From Streptomyces camponoticapitis (GTDB taxonomy: Bacteria; Actinomycetota; Actinomycetes; Streptomycetales; Streptomycetaceae), in the NCBI RefSeq assembly GCF_014646115.1, contig NZ_BMMV01000002.1:1-64000 (forward strand): a stretch of DNA of 64,000 bases. Reading direction: 5' to 3'. The position numbers and the translations under genes were made by a program. This document shows, one piece after another, positions 16,641 to 26,453 of the stretch. The notes beneath the pieces are model-generated. The model worked only from the letters and a program-made list of their open reading frames with translations. It did no database searches and was not told the DNA's origin. How positions within the stretch are numbered: the first letter of the stretch is position 1; every line of letters starts with the position of its first letter.

Positions 16641-17855
16641 ATGAACGGCAAGGCAACGACGACCAGAACACGACTGGAGAGAGGCCGCAGCGCCCTGGGC
16701 CCCGCACTGGAACTGGTCCACACAGGCCGCGCGCCCACCCGGGCCGTGCTCACATCGGAGCTGGGTGTCACCCGCGCGACGGCCGGCGCCGTCGCCGCCG
16801 AACTCGAAGCGCTCGGTCTGATCCGGGTCGACTCCCGCCCCGGCGCCGCCGCCGGCTCGCAGGGCCGCCCCTCGCACCGTCTCGCCGTGGACGACACGGG
16901 CCCCGTGGTCCTCGCCGCCCAGGTCCACGCCGACGGCTTCCGCGCCGCCCTCGTCGCCCTCGGGGGCCGTACGGTCGCCACCGCGCCCGGCTGCGTCACC
17001 GTCTCCTCCGACCCCGCCCAGGTGCTCGGCGAGGTCGTCGCCGAGGGCGCCGCCCTGCTGCGCGAGAGCGGCCGGCGCTGTGTGGGAGCCGGTCTCGCCG
17101 TCCCCTCGGCGGTCGCCGAACCGGAAGGCACCGCGCTCAATCCGCTGCACCTCGCCTGGCCGGCGGGCGCCCCCGTACGCGACCTCTTCGTCGAGCAGGT
17201 ACGCGCCGCCGGTATCGAGGGTCCCGCCTTCACCGGCAACGACGTCAACCTGGCCGCCCTCGCCGAACACCGGCACGGCGCGGGCCGGGGCTCCACCCAA
17301 CTCCTCTGCGTCGCGACGGGGCATCGAGGCGTCGGCGGCGCGCTCGTCGTGGACGGCCGGCTGCACACGGGAAGTTCGGGACTGGCGCTGGAAGTCGGCC
17401 ATCTGACCGTCAACCCCGAGGGCAGGCCCTGCCATTGCGGCAGCCGGGGCTGTCTGGACGTCGAGACCGACCCGCTGGCGTTCCTCGACGCGGCCGGCCG
17501 GGACCCCGGGCCCGAGGGGTCGCTGCTCGAACAGTCGCGGGACCTGCTCCGTACGGAGTACGCCGACCGGTCCGTACGTGCGGCGGCCGAGGAACTGATC
17601 GACCGGCTGGGCCTGGGGCTCGCCGGACTGGTGAACATCCTCAACCCGGACCGCGTCATCCTCGGCGGTCTGCACCGCGAACTGCTCGACGCCGACCCGG
17701 CCAGGCTGCGCGCCGTCGTCGCCGACCGCAGCCTGTGGGGCCGCAGCGGAAGCGTGCCGATCCTCGCCTGCACGCTCGACCACAACAGCCTGGTCGGCGC
17801 GGCCGAACTGGCCTGGCAGCCGGTCCTGGACGACCCTCTGGCCGCACTGACCTGA
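16641..17855 (+). CDS. ROK family transcriptional regulator
   Basis: A 404-residue ROK protein with an N-terminal winged helix-turn-helix at about residues 18-70 and a sugar-kinase-like domain after it. The zinc-binding ROK signature PCHCGSRGCLDVE is at about residues 257-269, preceded by EVGHLTV. The ATP-binding residues of true ROK kinases are not obvious, so it is a regulator that senses a sugar or sugar phosphate. It probably controls the divergent MFS gene and itself. Confidence 0.88.
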   Translation: MNGKATTTRTRLERGRSALGPALELVHTGRAPTRAVLTSELGVTRATAGAVAAELEALGLIRVDSRPGAAAGSQGRPSHRLAVDDTGPVVLAAQVHADGFRAALVALGGRTVATAPGCVTVSSDPAQVLGEVVAEGAALLRESGRRCVGAGLAVPSAVAEPEGTALNPLHLAWPAGAPVRDLFVEQVRAAGIEGPAFTGNDVNLAALAEHRHGAGRGSTQLLCVATGHRGVGGALVVDGRLHTGSSGLALEVGHLTVNPEGRPCHCGSRGCLDVETDPLAFLDAAGRDPGPEGSLLEQSRDLLRTEYADRSVRAAAEELIDRLGLGLAGLVNILNPDRVILGGLHRELLDADPARLRAVVADRSLWGRSGSVPILACTLDHNSLVGAAELAWQPVLDDPLAALT

Positions 17856-18018
17856 CCGGGCCCCGCCGGTTCGGACGGGTTCGGACCTGGTTCCGACCGG
17901 AGCCGGGCGGTGCCCGACCGGTCCCGCCCTCGCGCGGGTCCGGGCCCCCGTGCCGCCCACCACCCGTCCGGCCGCACCCCGGACGGTTCACCACCCCATC
18001 GCGGGTAGGTCACCACCC

Positions 18019-18876
18019 ATGACCGAGAAGCCGTCCGGTGCGGAACCCCCTCCGCCACCCCCGCCGCGCTGGTTCCAGCGCCTCGACCGGTGGCTGCGCG
18101 CCTCACCGCTCGGGCTCGGCTGGACCCGCGGGCGCGATATGGAGCTGATGCACCGGTCCATGGGTTTCGCGGCGCTCGGATTCCTCACCCTCGTCCCGGT
18201 GCTGGTCCTCGTCGCGGCGGCCGAACCCGACAGCGGCCAGGGCTTCGCGCGCTGGCTCGGTCAGGCCATCGGCGTCACCCGCGAGTCCCAGACGCAGGTG
18301 GAGAAACTGTTCGGGGTACCCGACACCGCGCTCCAGCGCACCACCGCCTTCGGTCTCGCCGCGCTCGCCGTCTTCGGACTGACCTTCGGCTCCGCCCTCC
18401 AGACCGGCTACGAGAAGGTCTGGGACCTGCCCACCGCGCGCTGGCACACCATGTGGCGCCATGTCGTCTTCCTCGCCCTGCTGGTCCTCGCGGTGCTCGG
18501 CTTCACCAACACCCCCAGTCCCGACGGCCCCGTCGTCGGACCCCTGGTGGTCGTCGTGCTGGACGTCATCGGCACGTTCCTCTTCTTCTGGATCGCCCAG
18601 CGCCTGCTGCTCGGCGGGCGCGTCCGCTGGAGCGCCCTGTTGCCCGGCGCCGCGGCCACCACCATCGGCCTGCTCGGCCTGCGCGGTTTCTCGCAGCTCG
18701 TCTTCTCGCCGCTGATCGCCTCCAGCGCCGTCACCTACGGCCCGTTCGGGACCGTCCTGGTCGTCCAGTCCTGGCTCGTCGGCGTCGGAGTCGTCGTCTA
18801 CGGAGGTGCGCTGGTCGGCCGCCTCGCCCACGACGGCCGGGTGTTCCGCCGTCTGAAGGACTCCGACGAGAGCTGA
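18019..18876 (+). CDS. YihY/BrkB-type integral membrane protein
   Basis: A 285-residue membrane protein resembling the YihY/BrkB family. After a Pro-rich cytosolic N terminus there are about six hydrophobic helices. Family features are GFAALGFLTLVPVLVLVAA as TM1 and the AVTYGPFGTVLVV segment with a conserved glycine near residue 238. Older names such as ribonuclease BN are not supported; the true function is unsettled. ATG 18019 is used, with only a weak AGGT upstream. Confidence 0.75.
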   Translation: MTEKPSGAEPPPPPPPRWFQRLDRWLRASPLGLGWTRGRDMELMHRSMGFAALGFLTLVPVLVLVAAAEPDSGQGFARWLGQAIGVTRESQTQVEKLFGVPDTALQRTTAFGLAALAVFGLTFGSALQTGYEKVWDLPTARWHTMWRHVVFLALLVLAVLGFTNTPSPDGPVVGPLVVVVLDVIGTFLFFWIAQRLLLGGRVRWSALLPGAAATTIGLLGLRGFSQLVFSPLIASSAVTYGPFGTVLVVQSWLVGVGVVVYGGALVGRLAHDGRVFRRLKDSDES

Positions 18877-18908
18877 ACCCGCCCCGGGGAGCAGCCCTGC
18901 CGGGCCCG

Positions 18909-18928
18909 CGTACTCCCCGGGGGGTACC
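18909..18928. promoter_or_regulatory. Putative response-regulator site upstream of SHOCT/ABC operon
   Basis: CGTACTCC-CCGG-GGGGTACC has the same left arm and 4-bp spacer as the palindrome at 12724-12743, and matches its right arm at 6 of 8 positions. It lies about 100 bases before the SHOCT gene. Confidence 0.5.
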
Positions 18929-19028
18929 CGTACTGCCGCTGGCCGTACGACGACTCGGACCCCCTCCCGGCGCGAACCTCGGAAGCGACAGAGAAAGTCG
19001 CGAGTCGCGAACCGAGGAGATGGTCAGG

Positions 19029-19355
19029 ATGAACACCCTTGCGCACAGTGGCGGACCCGGCCCCTGGATCCTGTTGTTCCCGCTCGTCTGGGCAGCCGTG
19101 ATCGCCGGTGGCATCACCCTCCTGCGCCGCACCGTCTGGCGCGGACGCCGGGGCGGACCCCCGTGGCGGTCCGGCAGTTTCGGCCGTGACGTACGGGACG
19201 CCCGGGACCTGCGGGACACGACCGACGCGCAGTCGCCGATCGCGATGCTGGGGCGGCGGTTCGCCTCCGGTGAGATCGACGAGGACGAGTACTGGCGCCG
19301 GCTCTCCGTCCTGGACGAGCAGTTCGGCCGTACGGGCAAGGGCGGTGCGGCGTGA
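19029..19355 (+). CDS. SHOCT domain membrane protein
   Basis: A 108-residue protein with one transmembrane helix (about residues 13-32) and a C-terminal SHOCT domain (MLGRRFASGEIDEDEYWRRL, about residues 72-91). SHOCT proteins are short oligomerisation-linked proteins often found beside exporters. The second ATG (19029) is preferred because GAGGAG at 19014-19019 sits nine bases before it; ATG 19020 is the alternative. It leads the operon with the ABC ATPase and FtsX permease. The stop TGA at 19353 lies in a GTGA context at 19352, a likely former coupled start for the ATPase. Confidence 0.78.
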   Translation: MNTLAHSGGPGPWILLFPLVWAAVIAGGITLLRRTVWRGRRGGPPWRSGSFGRDVRDARDLRDTTDAQSPIAMLGRRFASGEIDEDEYWRRLSVLDEQFGRTGKGGAA

Positions 19356-19400
19356 GCGCAACCACCGCGGCCACCGCCACCGGCGTACGCCGCCCGGGTC

Positions 19401-20174
19401 GTGGACGCGGTGAAGGTCTACGGCAGGGGCGATACGGAGGTGCGGGCCCTGGACGGGGTGAGCGTCGGCTTCCCGGCCGGCCGCTTCACCGCGATCATGG
19501 GGCCCTCGGGCTCCGGCAAGTCCACGCTCATGCACTGCGCGGCCGGACTCGACACCCTCACCTCCGGCTCCGCGCTCATCGGCGACACCGAACTGAGCAC
19601 GCTGGACGACCGCCGACTGACGCTGCTGCGGCGCGAGCGCGTCGGCTTCGTCTTCCAGGCCTTCAATCTCATTCCGACCCTGACCGTCGCCGAGAACATC
19701 ACCCTCCCGACGGACCTGGCCGGAGGCGCGCGGGACGACGAGTGGTACGACGCCCTCATCGACGTCGTCGGTCTCCGCGACCGTCTGCACCACCGTCCGA
19801 GCGAACTCTCCGGCGGCCAGCAGCAGCGCGTCGCGGTGGCCCGCGCCTTCGCGGGCAGCCCCGACGTCGTCTTCGCGGACGAGCCCACCGGCAATCTCGA
19901 CTCGCGCTCCGGCGAGGAGGTCCTGCGGCTGCTGGGCAGCACCGTGCGCCGTACGAACCGCACGGTCGTCATGGTCACGCACGATCCGGTCGCCGCGGCC
20001 CACGCGGACGAGGTCGTCTTCCTCGCCGACGGACGCCTCGTGGACCGGATGCCGGACCCGACGGCCGAGCGGGTGCTCGACCGGCTGAAGGACTTCGACC
20101 CCCGGACGCTCGGCGCGTCCGCCGGCGGTACGTCCGCGAGCGGCGGCCAGGCAGGCGCGGGGGTGCGGTCATGA
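19401..20174 (+). CDS. ABC exporter ATP-binding protein (MacB/LolD type)
   Basis: A 257-residue ABC ATPase. It has Walker [10 protein letters not shown] near residues 34-42, the [12 protein letters not shown]-loop region typical of the MacB/LolD class, signature [10 protein letters not shown], Walker [10 protein letters not shown] and the switch His in VTHDP. It powers the FtsX permease encoded next (ATGA overlap at 20171). The first in-frame start is GTG 19401, without a ribosome site. A GTGA overlap at 19352 lies in another frame, so the extreme N terminus may be shifted by a one-base indel or sequencing error. Confidence 0.85.
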   Translation: MDAVKVYGRGDTEVRALDGVSVGFPAGRFTAIMGPSGSGKSTLMHCAAGLDTLTSGSALIGDTELSTLDDRRLTLLRRERVGFVFQAFNLIPTLTVAENITLPTDLAGGARDDEWYDALIDVVGLRDRLHHRPSELSGGQQQRVAVARAFAGSPDVVFADEPTGNLDSRSGEEVLRLLGSTVRRTNRTVVMVTHDPVAAAHADEVVFLADGRLVDRMPDPTAERVLDRLKDFDPRTLGASAGGTSASGGQAGAGVRS

Positions 20175-22741
20175 GCGGGACGCGCGCCTCGTTGCGTATC
20201 AGCGTCTCCTCGCTCCGCGCGCACAAGCGGCGCTTCGCCGGAACCTTCACCGCCGTCCTGCTGGGCGTGGCCTTCCTGACGGGCACCCTCGTCATGGGCG
20301 ACACCCTGCGCGGCAGCTTCGACACCATGTTCGGCGACGCGGCGGGCGGCACCGACGCCGTCGTCCGCAGTGCCGACGTGGTGACGGTGCCGGGCGACTC
20401 GCTCGGCACCCGCGAGCCGGTCGACACCGGACTGATCGAGAAGATCGAACGGGTCCCGGGCGTCGCGGCCGTCGCACCCAGGATCGAAGGCGCCGGACAA
20501 CTCGTCGGCTCCGACGGCGAGCCCGTCGGCGGCCAGGGCCCGCCCACCGTCGTCGGCAACTGGATCGACGACGCCCGGCTCAACCCGTACCGACTCGCCG
20601 ACGGCCGGCTGCCGGAGAGGAGCGGCGAGGTCGTCCTCAACCGAGGCGCCGCCGAGGCCGGCAAACTGAACATCGGCGACACCACCGTGCTCCGCACGCC
20701 CGATCCCGTGCGGGTGACGGTCGTCGGCCTGACGACGTTCGGCGGCGAGGACGGCATGGCCCAGGTCACCTACACGGGCATGACCAGGGCCGACGCGGAG
20801 AAGTACCTCATGCCGAAGCCGGGCGGGGCGGCGAGCATCCAGGTGCGTGCCGGTCCCGGCACCGGCCAGGAGGAACTCGCCGACGCCCTGCGGGCGGTCC
20901 TGCCGTCAGGCGTGGAGGCGATCACCGGACAGGAGTCCGCCGAGGAGAACCAGGAAATGATCTCCGGTCAGTTCCTGAGCCTGTTCACCACGCTGCTCCT
21001 CGTCTTCTCCGGCATCGTGCTGCTCGTCGCGACCTTCTCCATCCACAACACCTTCGCCATCGTGGTGGCTCAGCGCACCCGCGAGAACGCGCTGCTGCGC
21101 GCCCTCGGCGCCTCCCGGCGCCAGGTCGTGGGCGCCACGCTCGCGGAGGCGAGCGTCGTCGCACTGGTCGCCTCGGCCGCCGGTCTGCTCGGCGGCATCG
21201 GCATCGCCGCAGGGATGCGGGCCCTGTTCCCGGTCATCGGATTCCCCTTCCCCGAGGGGCCGTTGGTGATCGGCGCGCTCTCGATGCTGCTCCCGCTCGC
21301 CGTCGGTGTGGCCGTCTGTCTCGGCTCCGCGCTTCTGCCGGCCGTACGGGCGGGGCGCACCGCACCGCTGGCCGCGCTGCGCGAGACGGCCGTGGACGAC
21401 TCGGGCGCCTCCAGGACCAGGTCGGTCGTCGGTACGGTGGTGGGCCTGGCCGGGATCGGCACGATCCTGGCCGGCGTCTTCGCCACGCCGTCCCTCGTGC
21501 TCGCCGGGACGGGAGCCGTCCTCGCCCTCGCCGCCTTCGTGGTGCTCGGCCCGGTGGCCTCCTCGTACGCCGTGCGGCTCCTGGGGGCGCCGCTGGACCG
21601 GCTGCGCGGCGTCTCCGGTGCCCTGGCCAGGCGCAACGCGCTGCGCAGCCCCAAGCGCACGGCGGCGACCGCCACCGCGCTGATGATCGGGGTCGCCGTG
21701 GTGTCCCTGTTCACGGTCTTCGGCGCCTCGCTGAAGGCGACGATGGACCGGACGGTGTCCCGTTCCTTCGCGGGAGACCTCGCGGTCAGCGTGCCGGCGT
21801 TCGGCGGCGGGGGCAGCGGGCTCAGCCCCCGGCTCACGCCCGCCCTGGCCGAACTCCCCGAGGTGGGCTCGGCCGTGGGGCTCGGCAGGGGAGTGGCCGA
21901 GGTCGGCGGGGACGGCCGTCAGTTGACCGTCACCGACCCGGCCGCGCTCGCCGAGGGCTTCGATCTCGGCTCCGTGGACGGCTCGTTCGACGGATTCGGC
22001 ACCAACGACATCGCGGTGTCGCGCCCGGGGGCCGACGACCGGAATCTGCGGAGGGGCAGCACGGTCCAACTCACCTTCGCCGACGGCCGGAAGGAGACCT
22101 TCACGGTCAAGGCGGTCTACGAGCGGTCGGAACTCGCGGGCGACTACGTCATCACCCGCGCCGCCTGGGCCCCGCACCGGACGCAGGACGCCGACACCCT
22201 CGTCTCCGTCACCTTCAGGGACGGCGTGCCCGCCGCCGAGGCGAGGGCTGCCGTGGAGAAGGCGGCGGCGCCGTTCGGCAACCCGGACGTCCAGACACGT
22301 GACGAGTACGCGGAGACCTCCGCGGGAGCCATCGACATGATGCTCACGCTGATCTACGCGCTGCTCGCCCTCGCCGTCGTCATCGCGCTCCTCGGCATCG
22401 CCAACACCCTCACGCTAGCCGTCCACGAACGCACCAGGGAACTGGGCCTGTTGCGCGCGGTCGGCCAGACCAGGGCCCAACTGCGGGCGATGGTCCGCTG
22501 GGAGTCCGTGCTGGTGGCAGCCTTCGGTACGGCGGGCGGACTGGCACTCGGCGGGCTGCTCGGCTGGGTCATCGTGAAGGCGGCCGAGGGCGCGGGAGAC
22601 ACGCCCTTCGCCTTCGCCGTGCCGCCGGCCCAGCTGATGGTCGTCGGAGTGGTCGGCCTGACGGCCGGAGCGATCGCCGGCCGGCGGCCCGCGCGCAGGG
22701 CGGCACGGCTCGACGTACTGCGCGCCGTCGCCACCGAGTGA
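20171..22741 (+). CDS. FtsX-like ABC transporter permease
   Basis: An 856-residue permease with two FtsX repeats. An N-terminal helix (about residues 22-42) is followed by a large extracytoplasmic domain and a three-helix FtsX block (about 270-400), then a second inserted helix and extracytoplasmic domain, and a final three-helix block at about 720-840. This is the usual layout of actinobacterial MacB-type permeases that move lipids or antibiotics, or that work in antimicrobial-peptide stress responses. The ATG overlaps the stop of the ATPase gene. Expression is probably linked to the two-component system at 12.8-14.7 kb. Confidence 0.87.
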   Translation: MSGTRASLRISVSSLRAHKRRFAGTFTAVLLGVAFLTGTLVMGDTLRGSFDTMFGDAAGGTDAVVRSADVVTVPGDSLGTREPVDTGLIEKIERVPGVAAVAPRIEGAGQLVGSDGEPVGGQGPPTVVGNWIDDARLNPYRLADGRLPERSGEVVLNRGAAEAGKLNIGDTTVLRTPDPVRVTVVGLTTFGGEDGMAQVTYTGMTRADAEKYLMPKPGGAASIQVRAGPGTGQEELADALRAVLPSGVEAITGQESAEENQEMISGQFLSLFTTLLLVFSGIVLLVATFSIHNTFAIVVAQRTRENALLRALGASRRQVVGATLAEASVVALVASAAGLLGGIGIAAGMRALFPVIGFPFPEGPLVIGALSMLLPLAVGVAVCLGSALLPAVRAGRTAPLAALRETAVDDSGASRTRSVVGTVVGLAGIGTILAGVFATPSLVLAGTGAVLALAAFVVLGPVASSYAVRLLGAPLDRLRGVSGALARRNALRSPKRTAATATALMIGVAVVSLFTVFGASLKATMDRTVSRSFAGDLAVSVPAFGGGGSGLSPRLTPALAELPEVGSAVGLGRGVAEVGGDGRQLTVTDPAALAEGFDLGSVDGSFDGFGTNDIAVSRPGADDRNLRRGSTVQLTFADGRKETFTVKAVYERSELAGDYVITRAAWAPHRTQDADTLVSVTFRDGVPAAEARAAVEKAAAPFGNPDVQTRDEYAETSAGAIDMMLTLIYALLALAVVIALLGIANTLTLAVHERTRELGLLRAVGQTRAQLRAMVRWESVLVAAFGTAGGLALGGLLGWVIVKAAEGAGDTPFAFAVPPAQLMVVGVVGLTAGAIAGRRPARRAARLDVLRAVATE

Positions 22742-22803
22742 CCGGTGGCGCGGTGCCGTCCAGACGCGGTGCCGTCCTGGCGCGGTGAACGTCCAGACCC
22801 GGT

Positions 22804-22869
22804 CACGCCTCGCTCTGCCGAGGCGTGGCGCGCCCCCGCCCGGTCAGCCGACGACGGCTGACCGGGCGG
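22804..22869. terminator. Tandem hairpin terminators between convergent genes
   Basis: Two perfect stem-loops lie between the ABC permease and the convergent ATP-binding protein. One has 9-bp arms at 22804-22812 and 22819-22827. The other has 15-bp arms at 22836-22850 and 22855-22869 with an ACGA loop, and includes the stop codon region of the leftward gene. Neither has a T-run, as is usual in Streptomyces. Three imperfect GCGGTG..GTCCAGAC repeats lie just before them at about 22748-22797. Confidence 0.65.
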
Positions 22870-23449
22870 CGGTATGTTCGCGTCTCCCGGCGACGGTCCG
22901 GAAGCCGGCGAAGGGACTGCCCGCCATGATTCCGCCCGCCGAGGAGCCGCCCGAGAAGGGTCCGTCGGTCGTGGCGCCGTACAGCCGGTGCCGGGGCGGA
23001 GCGGCGCCCGACGGGGCGGGGAGCGTGAACCAGATGACCTTTCCCGCGTCACCCTCCGCGCGCACCCCCCAGCTCTCGCTGACCGCCTCGATGAGTGCGA
23101 GCCCGCGCCCGCACACATCGAGCGGATCGGCTTCCCTGATGGTCGGCAGGCGCGGGTCGTGGTCGTGGACCGCGACCGTGAGCCGGTCGAGCAGCAGTCG
23201 GATGTCGACGGTGCACATCTTGTCCGGCTGTGCGTGCCGGTGGACGTTGGTCAGCAGCTCGGTCACACCGAGCGCGGCTTGGTCGATGAGTGGGTCGAGC
23301 TGCCAGTAGCGCAATTGCGCAGAAACGATTCTGCGGACCTGGCGGATCCGCGACGGCAGGGCCTGGAGCTCCACCGTGCACTGCCTGCTCGGCTGGCTGA
23401 TCACGGCTGCGACTCCCCGATTGAGGTCCGGAAGAAGGCATGAGATCAA
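22844..23449 (-). CDS. ATP-binding protein, RsbW-like anti-sigma/serine kinase family
   Basis: A 201-residue cytosolic protein with an HATPase_c fold like the RsbW/SpoIIAB serine kinases very common in Streptomyces. The N box is seen in GVTELLTNVHRHA (near residues 61-73), and the G1 region in VHDHDPRLP and CGRGLALIEAV. The C-terminal 50 residues are low-complexity Gly/Ala/Ser-rich. It may bind a sigma factor or a STAS-domain antagonist, but none is encoded nearby. Its 3' end lies in a terminator hairpin. Confidence 0.8.
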   Translation of the reverse strand: MISCLLPDLNRGVAAVISQPSRQCTVELQALPSRIRQVRRIVSAQLRYWQLDPLIDQAALGVTELLTNVHRHAQPDKMCTVDIRLLLDRLTVAVHDHDPRLPTIREADPLDVCGRGLALIEAVSESWGVRAEGDAGKVIWFTLPAPSGAAPPRHRLYGATTDGPFSGGSSAGGIMAGSPFAGFRTVAGRREHTAARSAVVG

Positions 23450-23586
23450 ATCCAGCAGCTCACTCGCGAGGCTCGCTGCTGTCTTGCCCGGCGGGGCTGG
23501 ATCGCAGCGTCACCACCGGTTCACCCTGAGTGATGTACACCAGAGTGAACCATGTGATACGGGACCGCAACTCGCGGCGCCCGGCG

Positions 23587-23904
23587 TCAGGTCTTCGCCG
23601 TACCCGCGCTGCGTACCGCCTCCAGGAAGCGCCCGGCCAGCAGCCGGCCCTCCGGCCGTCGGCCGTCCCGGCCCATGGTGAGCCGGTAGCGGGTGCCGTT
23701 CACGGTCGCCACCGTGCTGTCGTCACCCCGGAACCACGGCTTCTCCGCCCGTACCGCCCGCAGGGGCGCGCTGTCGATGACCCGCCCGTAGCTGGTCAGA
23801 AGCGCCAGTCTGCCGTCCTGTATGAGCACCCGGCCCGCTTTGGTGAGCGAGCGGGGCCAGCGCTCGATCTCGACGCCGCTGGCACTGAACTCCGGCTCCG
23901 CCAT
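23587..23904 (-). CDS. Small hypothetical protein
   Basis: A 105-residue soluble basic protein that I do not recognise. It seems to be built of short beta strands ([44 protein letters not shown]), which suggests a small beta-sandwich or PH-like fold. ATG 23904 is preferred, with a G-rich ribosome site just upstream; the open frame extends to 24225 but passes through the 11-bp repeats, so that part is probably not coding. Confidence 0.55.
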   Translation of the reverse strand: MAEPEFSASGVEIERWPRSLTKAGRVLIQDGRLALLTSYGRVIDSAPLRAVRAEKPWFRGDDSTVATVNGTRYRLTMGRDGRRPEGRLLAGRFLEAVRSAGTAKT

Positions 23905-23989
23905 GGCTGATCCGCCCCCTTCGTACTGCTCCCTGTAGGGAAGTCTGCACAACTCGACGCGTGGACGCCAGAGCCACTTCCCCGGACTT

Positions 23990-24087
23990 CCCCGACAACG
24001 CATCGACAACGCGTCGACAGTGCCTCGACCACGCGTCGACCACGCGTCGAGCACTCGTTTCAACGCGTCGAGCACACGTCGACAGCA
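23990..24087. repeat. Array of nine 11-bp repeats (consensus CGTCGACCACG)
   Basis: Eight 11-bp units and one 10-bp unit run head to tail from 23990 to 24087, with TCGA at 24003, 24014, 24025, 24036, 24047, 24068 and 24079. The best copies are at 24034-24044 and 24023-24033. The period is close to one helical turn, so bound proteins would line up on one face. It lies in the 344-base gap between two divergent genes; nothing else is evident in that gap. Confidence 0.75.
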
Positions 24088-24248
24088 TGCCCCAACCGGC
24101 GCGCGCCGCCCCGCGGACCCCGTGCCCAAGGCGCGGCTATGGATACCCAAAGGCGCGGTTTGCGCAGGTCGAGGGCTTACTGTTGCGCCGGGACCGGAGC
24201 GGGTGCACGCGCGGGACACGGGCACAGGCGGGACGAAGGACGGCGCGC

Positions 24249-25358
24249 ATGACGGAGCGGCAGCAGACCATCGACGTGAATCGCGCCGATCCCGAGTACC
24301 GGGCCTGGCTCAAAGAGGCCGTACGCAAGGTCCAGGCAGACGCCAACCGCTCCGCCGACACCCACCTCCTGCTCTTCCCGCTGCCCGAGCGCTGGGGCAT
24401 CGACCTGTATCTGAAGGACGAGTCCACCCACCCGACCGGGAGCCTCAAGCACCGCCTCGCCCGCTCGCTGTTCCTGTACGGGCTCTGCAACGGCTGGATC
24501 CGCCCCGGGAAGCCCGTCATCGAGGCCTCCAGCGGTTCGACCGCGGTCTCGGAGGCGTACTTCGCGAAGCTGATCGGCGTCCCGTTCATCGCGGTCATGC
24601 CGCGCACCACCAGCCCCGAGAAGTGCCGGCTCATCGAATTCCACGGCGGGCGCTGCCACTTCGTGGACGACTCGCGCAGGATGTACGAGGAGTCGGCGAA
24701 CCTCGCCGCCGAGACCGGCGGACATTACATGGACCAGTTCACGTACGCGGAACGCGCCACCGACTGGCGGGGCAACAACAACATCGCCGAATCGATCTAC
24801 CAGCAGCTGCGGTTGGAGCGCTATCCCGAGCCCGCGTGGATCGTGGCGACGGCCGGCACCGGCGGCACCTCGGCGACCATCGCCCGCTACGTGCGCTACA
24901 CGCAGTACGACACCATGATCTGCGTCCCGGACCCGGAGAACTCCTGCTTCTTCGACGGCTGGACCCGCCGCGACCCCCAGGCCTGCGGCGAACGCGGCTC
25001 ACGCATCGAGGGCATCGGCAGACCGCGTATGGAACCGAGCTTCGTGACCGGGGCCATCGACCGGATGATGAAGGTGCCGGACGCGGCGAGCATCGCCGCC
25101 GTACGCCTGCTGGAGCGCAACATCGGCCGCAAGGCGGGCGGTTCGACGGGCACCGGGCTGTGGAGCGCGCTGAAGATCGTCTCCGAGATGGTGGCCGAGG
25201 GGCACAAGGGCAGTGTGGTGACGCTGATCTGCGACCCGGGCGAGCGCTATCTCGACAAGTACTACTCCGACGACTGGCTGGCCGCGCAGGGCATCGACAT
25301 CGCGCCGTACACCGCCACGATCGAGCACTTCCTTCGGACGGGCACCTGGCCGGCCTGA
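24249..25358 (+). CDS. cds1: PLP-dependent cysteine synthase-family enzyme, Cds1-like
   Basis: A 369-residue fold-type II PLP enzyme. The Schiff-base lysine is K67 in [15 protein letters not shown] is the substrate-binding loop, and GTGGTSAT near residues 199-206 is the phosphate-binding loop. Long stretches, such as [18 protein letters not shown] and [14 protein letters not shown] segments, agree with the mycobacterial L-cysteine desulfhydrase Cds1 (Rv3684) as I remember it. That would make it a producer of H2S, pyruvate and ammonia from cysteine; a synthase role is not excluded. ATG 24249 is used. The 11-bp repeat array lies about 160 bases upstream. Confidence 0.78.
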   Translation: MTERQQTIDVNRADPEYRAWLKEAVRKVQADANRSADTHLLLFPLPERWGIDLYLKDESTHPTGSLKHRLARSLFLYGLCNGWIRPGKPVIEASSGSTAVSEAYFAKLIGVPFIAVMPRTTSPEKCRLIEFHGGRCHFVDDSRRMYEESANLAAETGGHYMDQFTYAERATDWRGNNNIAESIYQQLRLERYPEPAWIVATAGTGGTSATIARYVRYTQYDTMICVPDPENSCFFDGWTRRDPQACGERGSRIEGIGRPRMEPSFVTGAIDRMMKVPDAASIAAVRLLERNIGRKAGGSTGTGLWSALKIVSEMVAEGHKGSVVTLICDPGERYLDKYYSDDWLAAQGIDIAPYTATIEHFLRTGTWPA

Positions 25359-25385
25359 ACGGCGGTTCCAGGCCCCGCGCTCAGG

Positions 25386-25865
25386 TCAGCGGGACGGTGA
25401 CGCGGCCAGCCGGCGGTCCAGCCGGCGCATGGACACGGTGAACGTACGCCCCAGTCCCGGGCGGAACGTCCGCAGGAAGAAGAGGAAGGGCCTGCTGCCG
25501 TCGGCCGCGAACGTCCAGCTCACCCGTGTGCCGGTACCGGCGGGTGTCAGCCGCCAGTCCTCCACCCCCGCCAGCGCCCCGGGGGTGCTCGACGTGTCGA
25601 CGCGGTAGGCGTAGCGGACGTCGGGCTCGGCGACGAGGACGGTCTCGGTGAACGTCCCGCCCATCCGCAGCCGGACCTCACGTCCGCCGGGCGTCGACCG
25701 CGCCGCGGTCACGGCCGTGAACCACTGGGGCCACGCCTCGGTCTCCTCGGCCAGCGCCCGGTACACCGCGCCGGGCGGCGCGCTCACCTCACCGCTGAAG
25801 ACCAGCCGCACGGGGGCGGACTCGGCGAACCCGACGTCGACGGGGCGCAGTTGACGGACTGCCAT
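25386..25865 (-). CDS. SRPBCC family protein
   Basis: A 159-residue START/polyketide-cyclase-fold protein. It shows the usual order: a strand with VRLVFSGEVSAPPGAVYRALA, the W-P-x-W motif (EAWPQWF), then strands ending in TRVSWTF and a long C-terminal helix with LGRTFTVSMRRLDRRL. These proteins bind hydrophobic ligands; no ligand can be assigned. ATG 25865 is used, with another ATG two codons upstream. It is probably in the same leftward unit as the next SRPBCC gene and the DeoR regulator, after a gap of about 120 bases. Confidence 0.78.
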   Translation of the reverse strand: MAVRQLRPVDVGFAESAPVRLVFSGEVSAPPGAVYRALAEETEAWPQWFTAVTAARSTPGGREVRLRMGGTFTETVLVAEPDVRYAYRVDTSSTPGALAGVEDWRLTPAGTGTRVSWTFAADGSRPFLFFLRTFRPGLGRTFTVSMRRLDRRLAASPSR

Positions 25866-25988
25866 GAACATCACGTCCCAGGGAGATAGACGCACGGTCG
25901 TGTCGCCGGAGCCTACTCTCCGTCAGTGCCCGACGTCCGGGGACCCCGCGCATCAGCCGGCCGCCGCCTCCTCGGCTCGTACGACCGG

Positions 25989-26453
25989 TCAGGACTCGCG
26001 CAGCAGCCCGTCGACCACGCGGCCGAAGACGGCGCTTCCGGCGCGCGCGGTCAGGCGGTCCAGGAAGCGGGGGAGGAAGCTGACGCGCAGCTCCTCCGAC
26101 CAGCGCACCAGCGTGCGACCACCGCTCTCCGGCACGGTCTCCGCCGCCGCCGTCTCCGTCACCTCGATCTCGGCCCAGCCCGTGATCACCCGGCCGCGCT
26201 TCTCCAGCCGGCAGTGGCCGGGGCTCCCCGCCGTCGGCGGCTCCCAGCGCACGACCTCCATCGGGTCGTCGAACCGCACGCGCCCGAGTCCCGTACGCGC
26301 CACGAACACCGTTCCCGTCCCGGTCGGGCCCGGCGTCTCCACGAGCGTCCGCGTCAACGGCACTCGCCGACCGTGCGCCGGCCAGTCGGTGATCCGCCGC
26401 CAGGCCTCGTCGGCGGGCAGCGACGTACGGCGGGAGACACGGAAGACGCTCAC
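25989..26453 (-). CDS. SRPBCC family protein
   Basis: A 154-residue SRPBCC protein of the actinobacterial polyketide-cyclase type. It begins with a strand containing FRVSRRTSLPADEAWRRI, has the aromatic W-P-x-H motif (DWPAHGRRV) and ends with the usual amphipathic helix. It is a likely ligand-binding protein of unknown substrate. Its GTG start (26453) overlaps the stop of the DeoR-type regulator by four bases, so the two are translationally coupled. Confidence 0.8.
   Translation of the reverse strand: MSVFRVSRRTSLPADEAWRRITDWPAHGRRVPLTRTLVETPGPTGTGTVFVARTGLGRVRFDDPMEVVRWEPPTAGSPGHCRLEKRGRVITGWAEIEVTETAAAETVPESGGRTLVRWSEELRVSFLPRFLDRLTARAGSAVFGRVVDGLLRES

Noticed and set aside
23905..24225. 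N-terminal extension of the small protein at 23587-23904 through the 11-bp repeats
   Set aside because: The extension is Arg/Cys-rich without conserved features, and ATG 23904 has a better upstream context.
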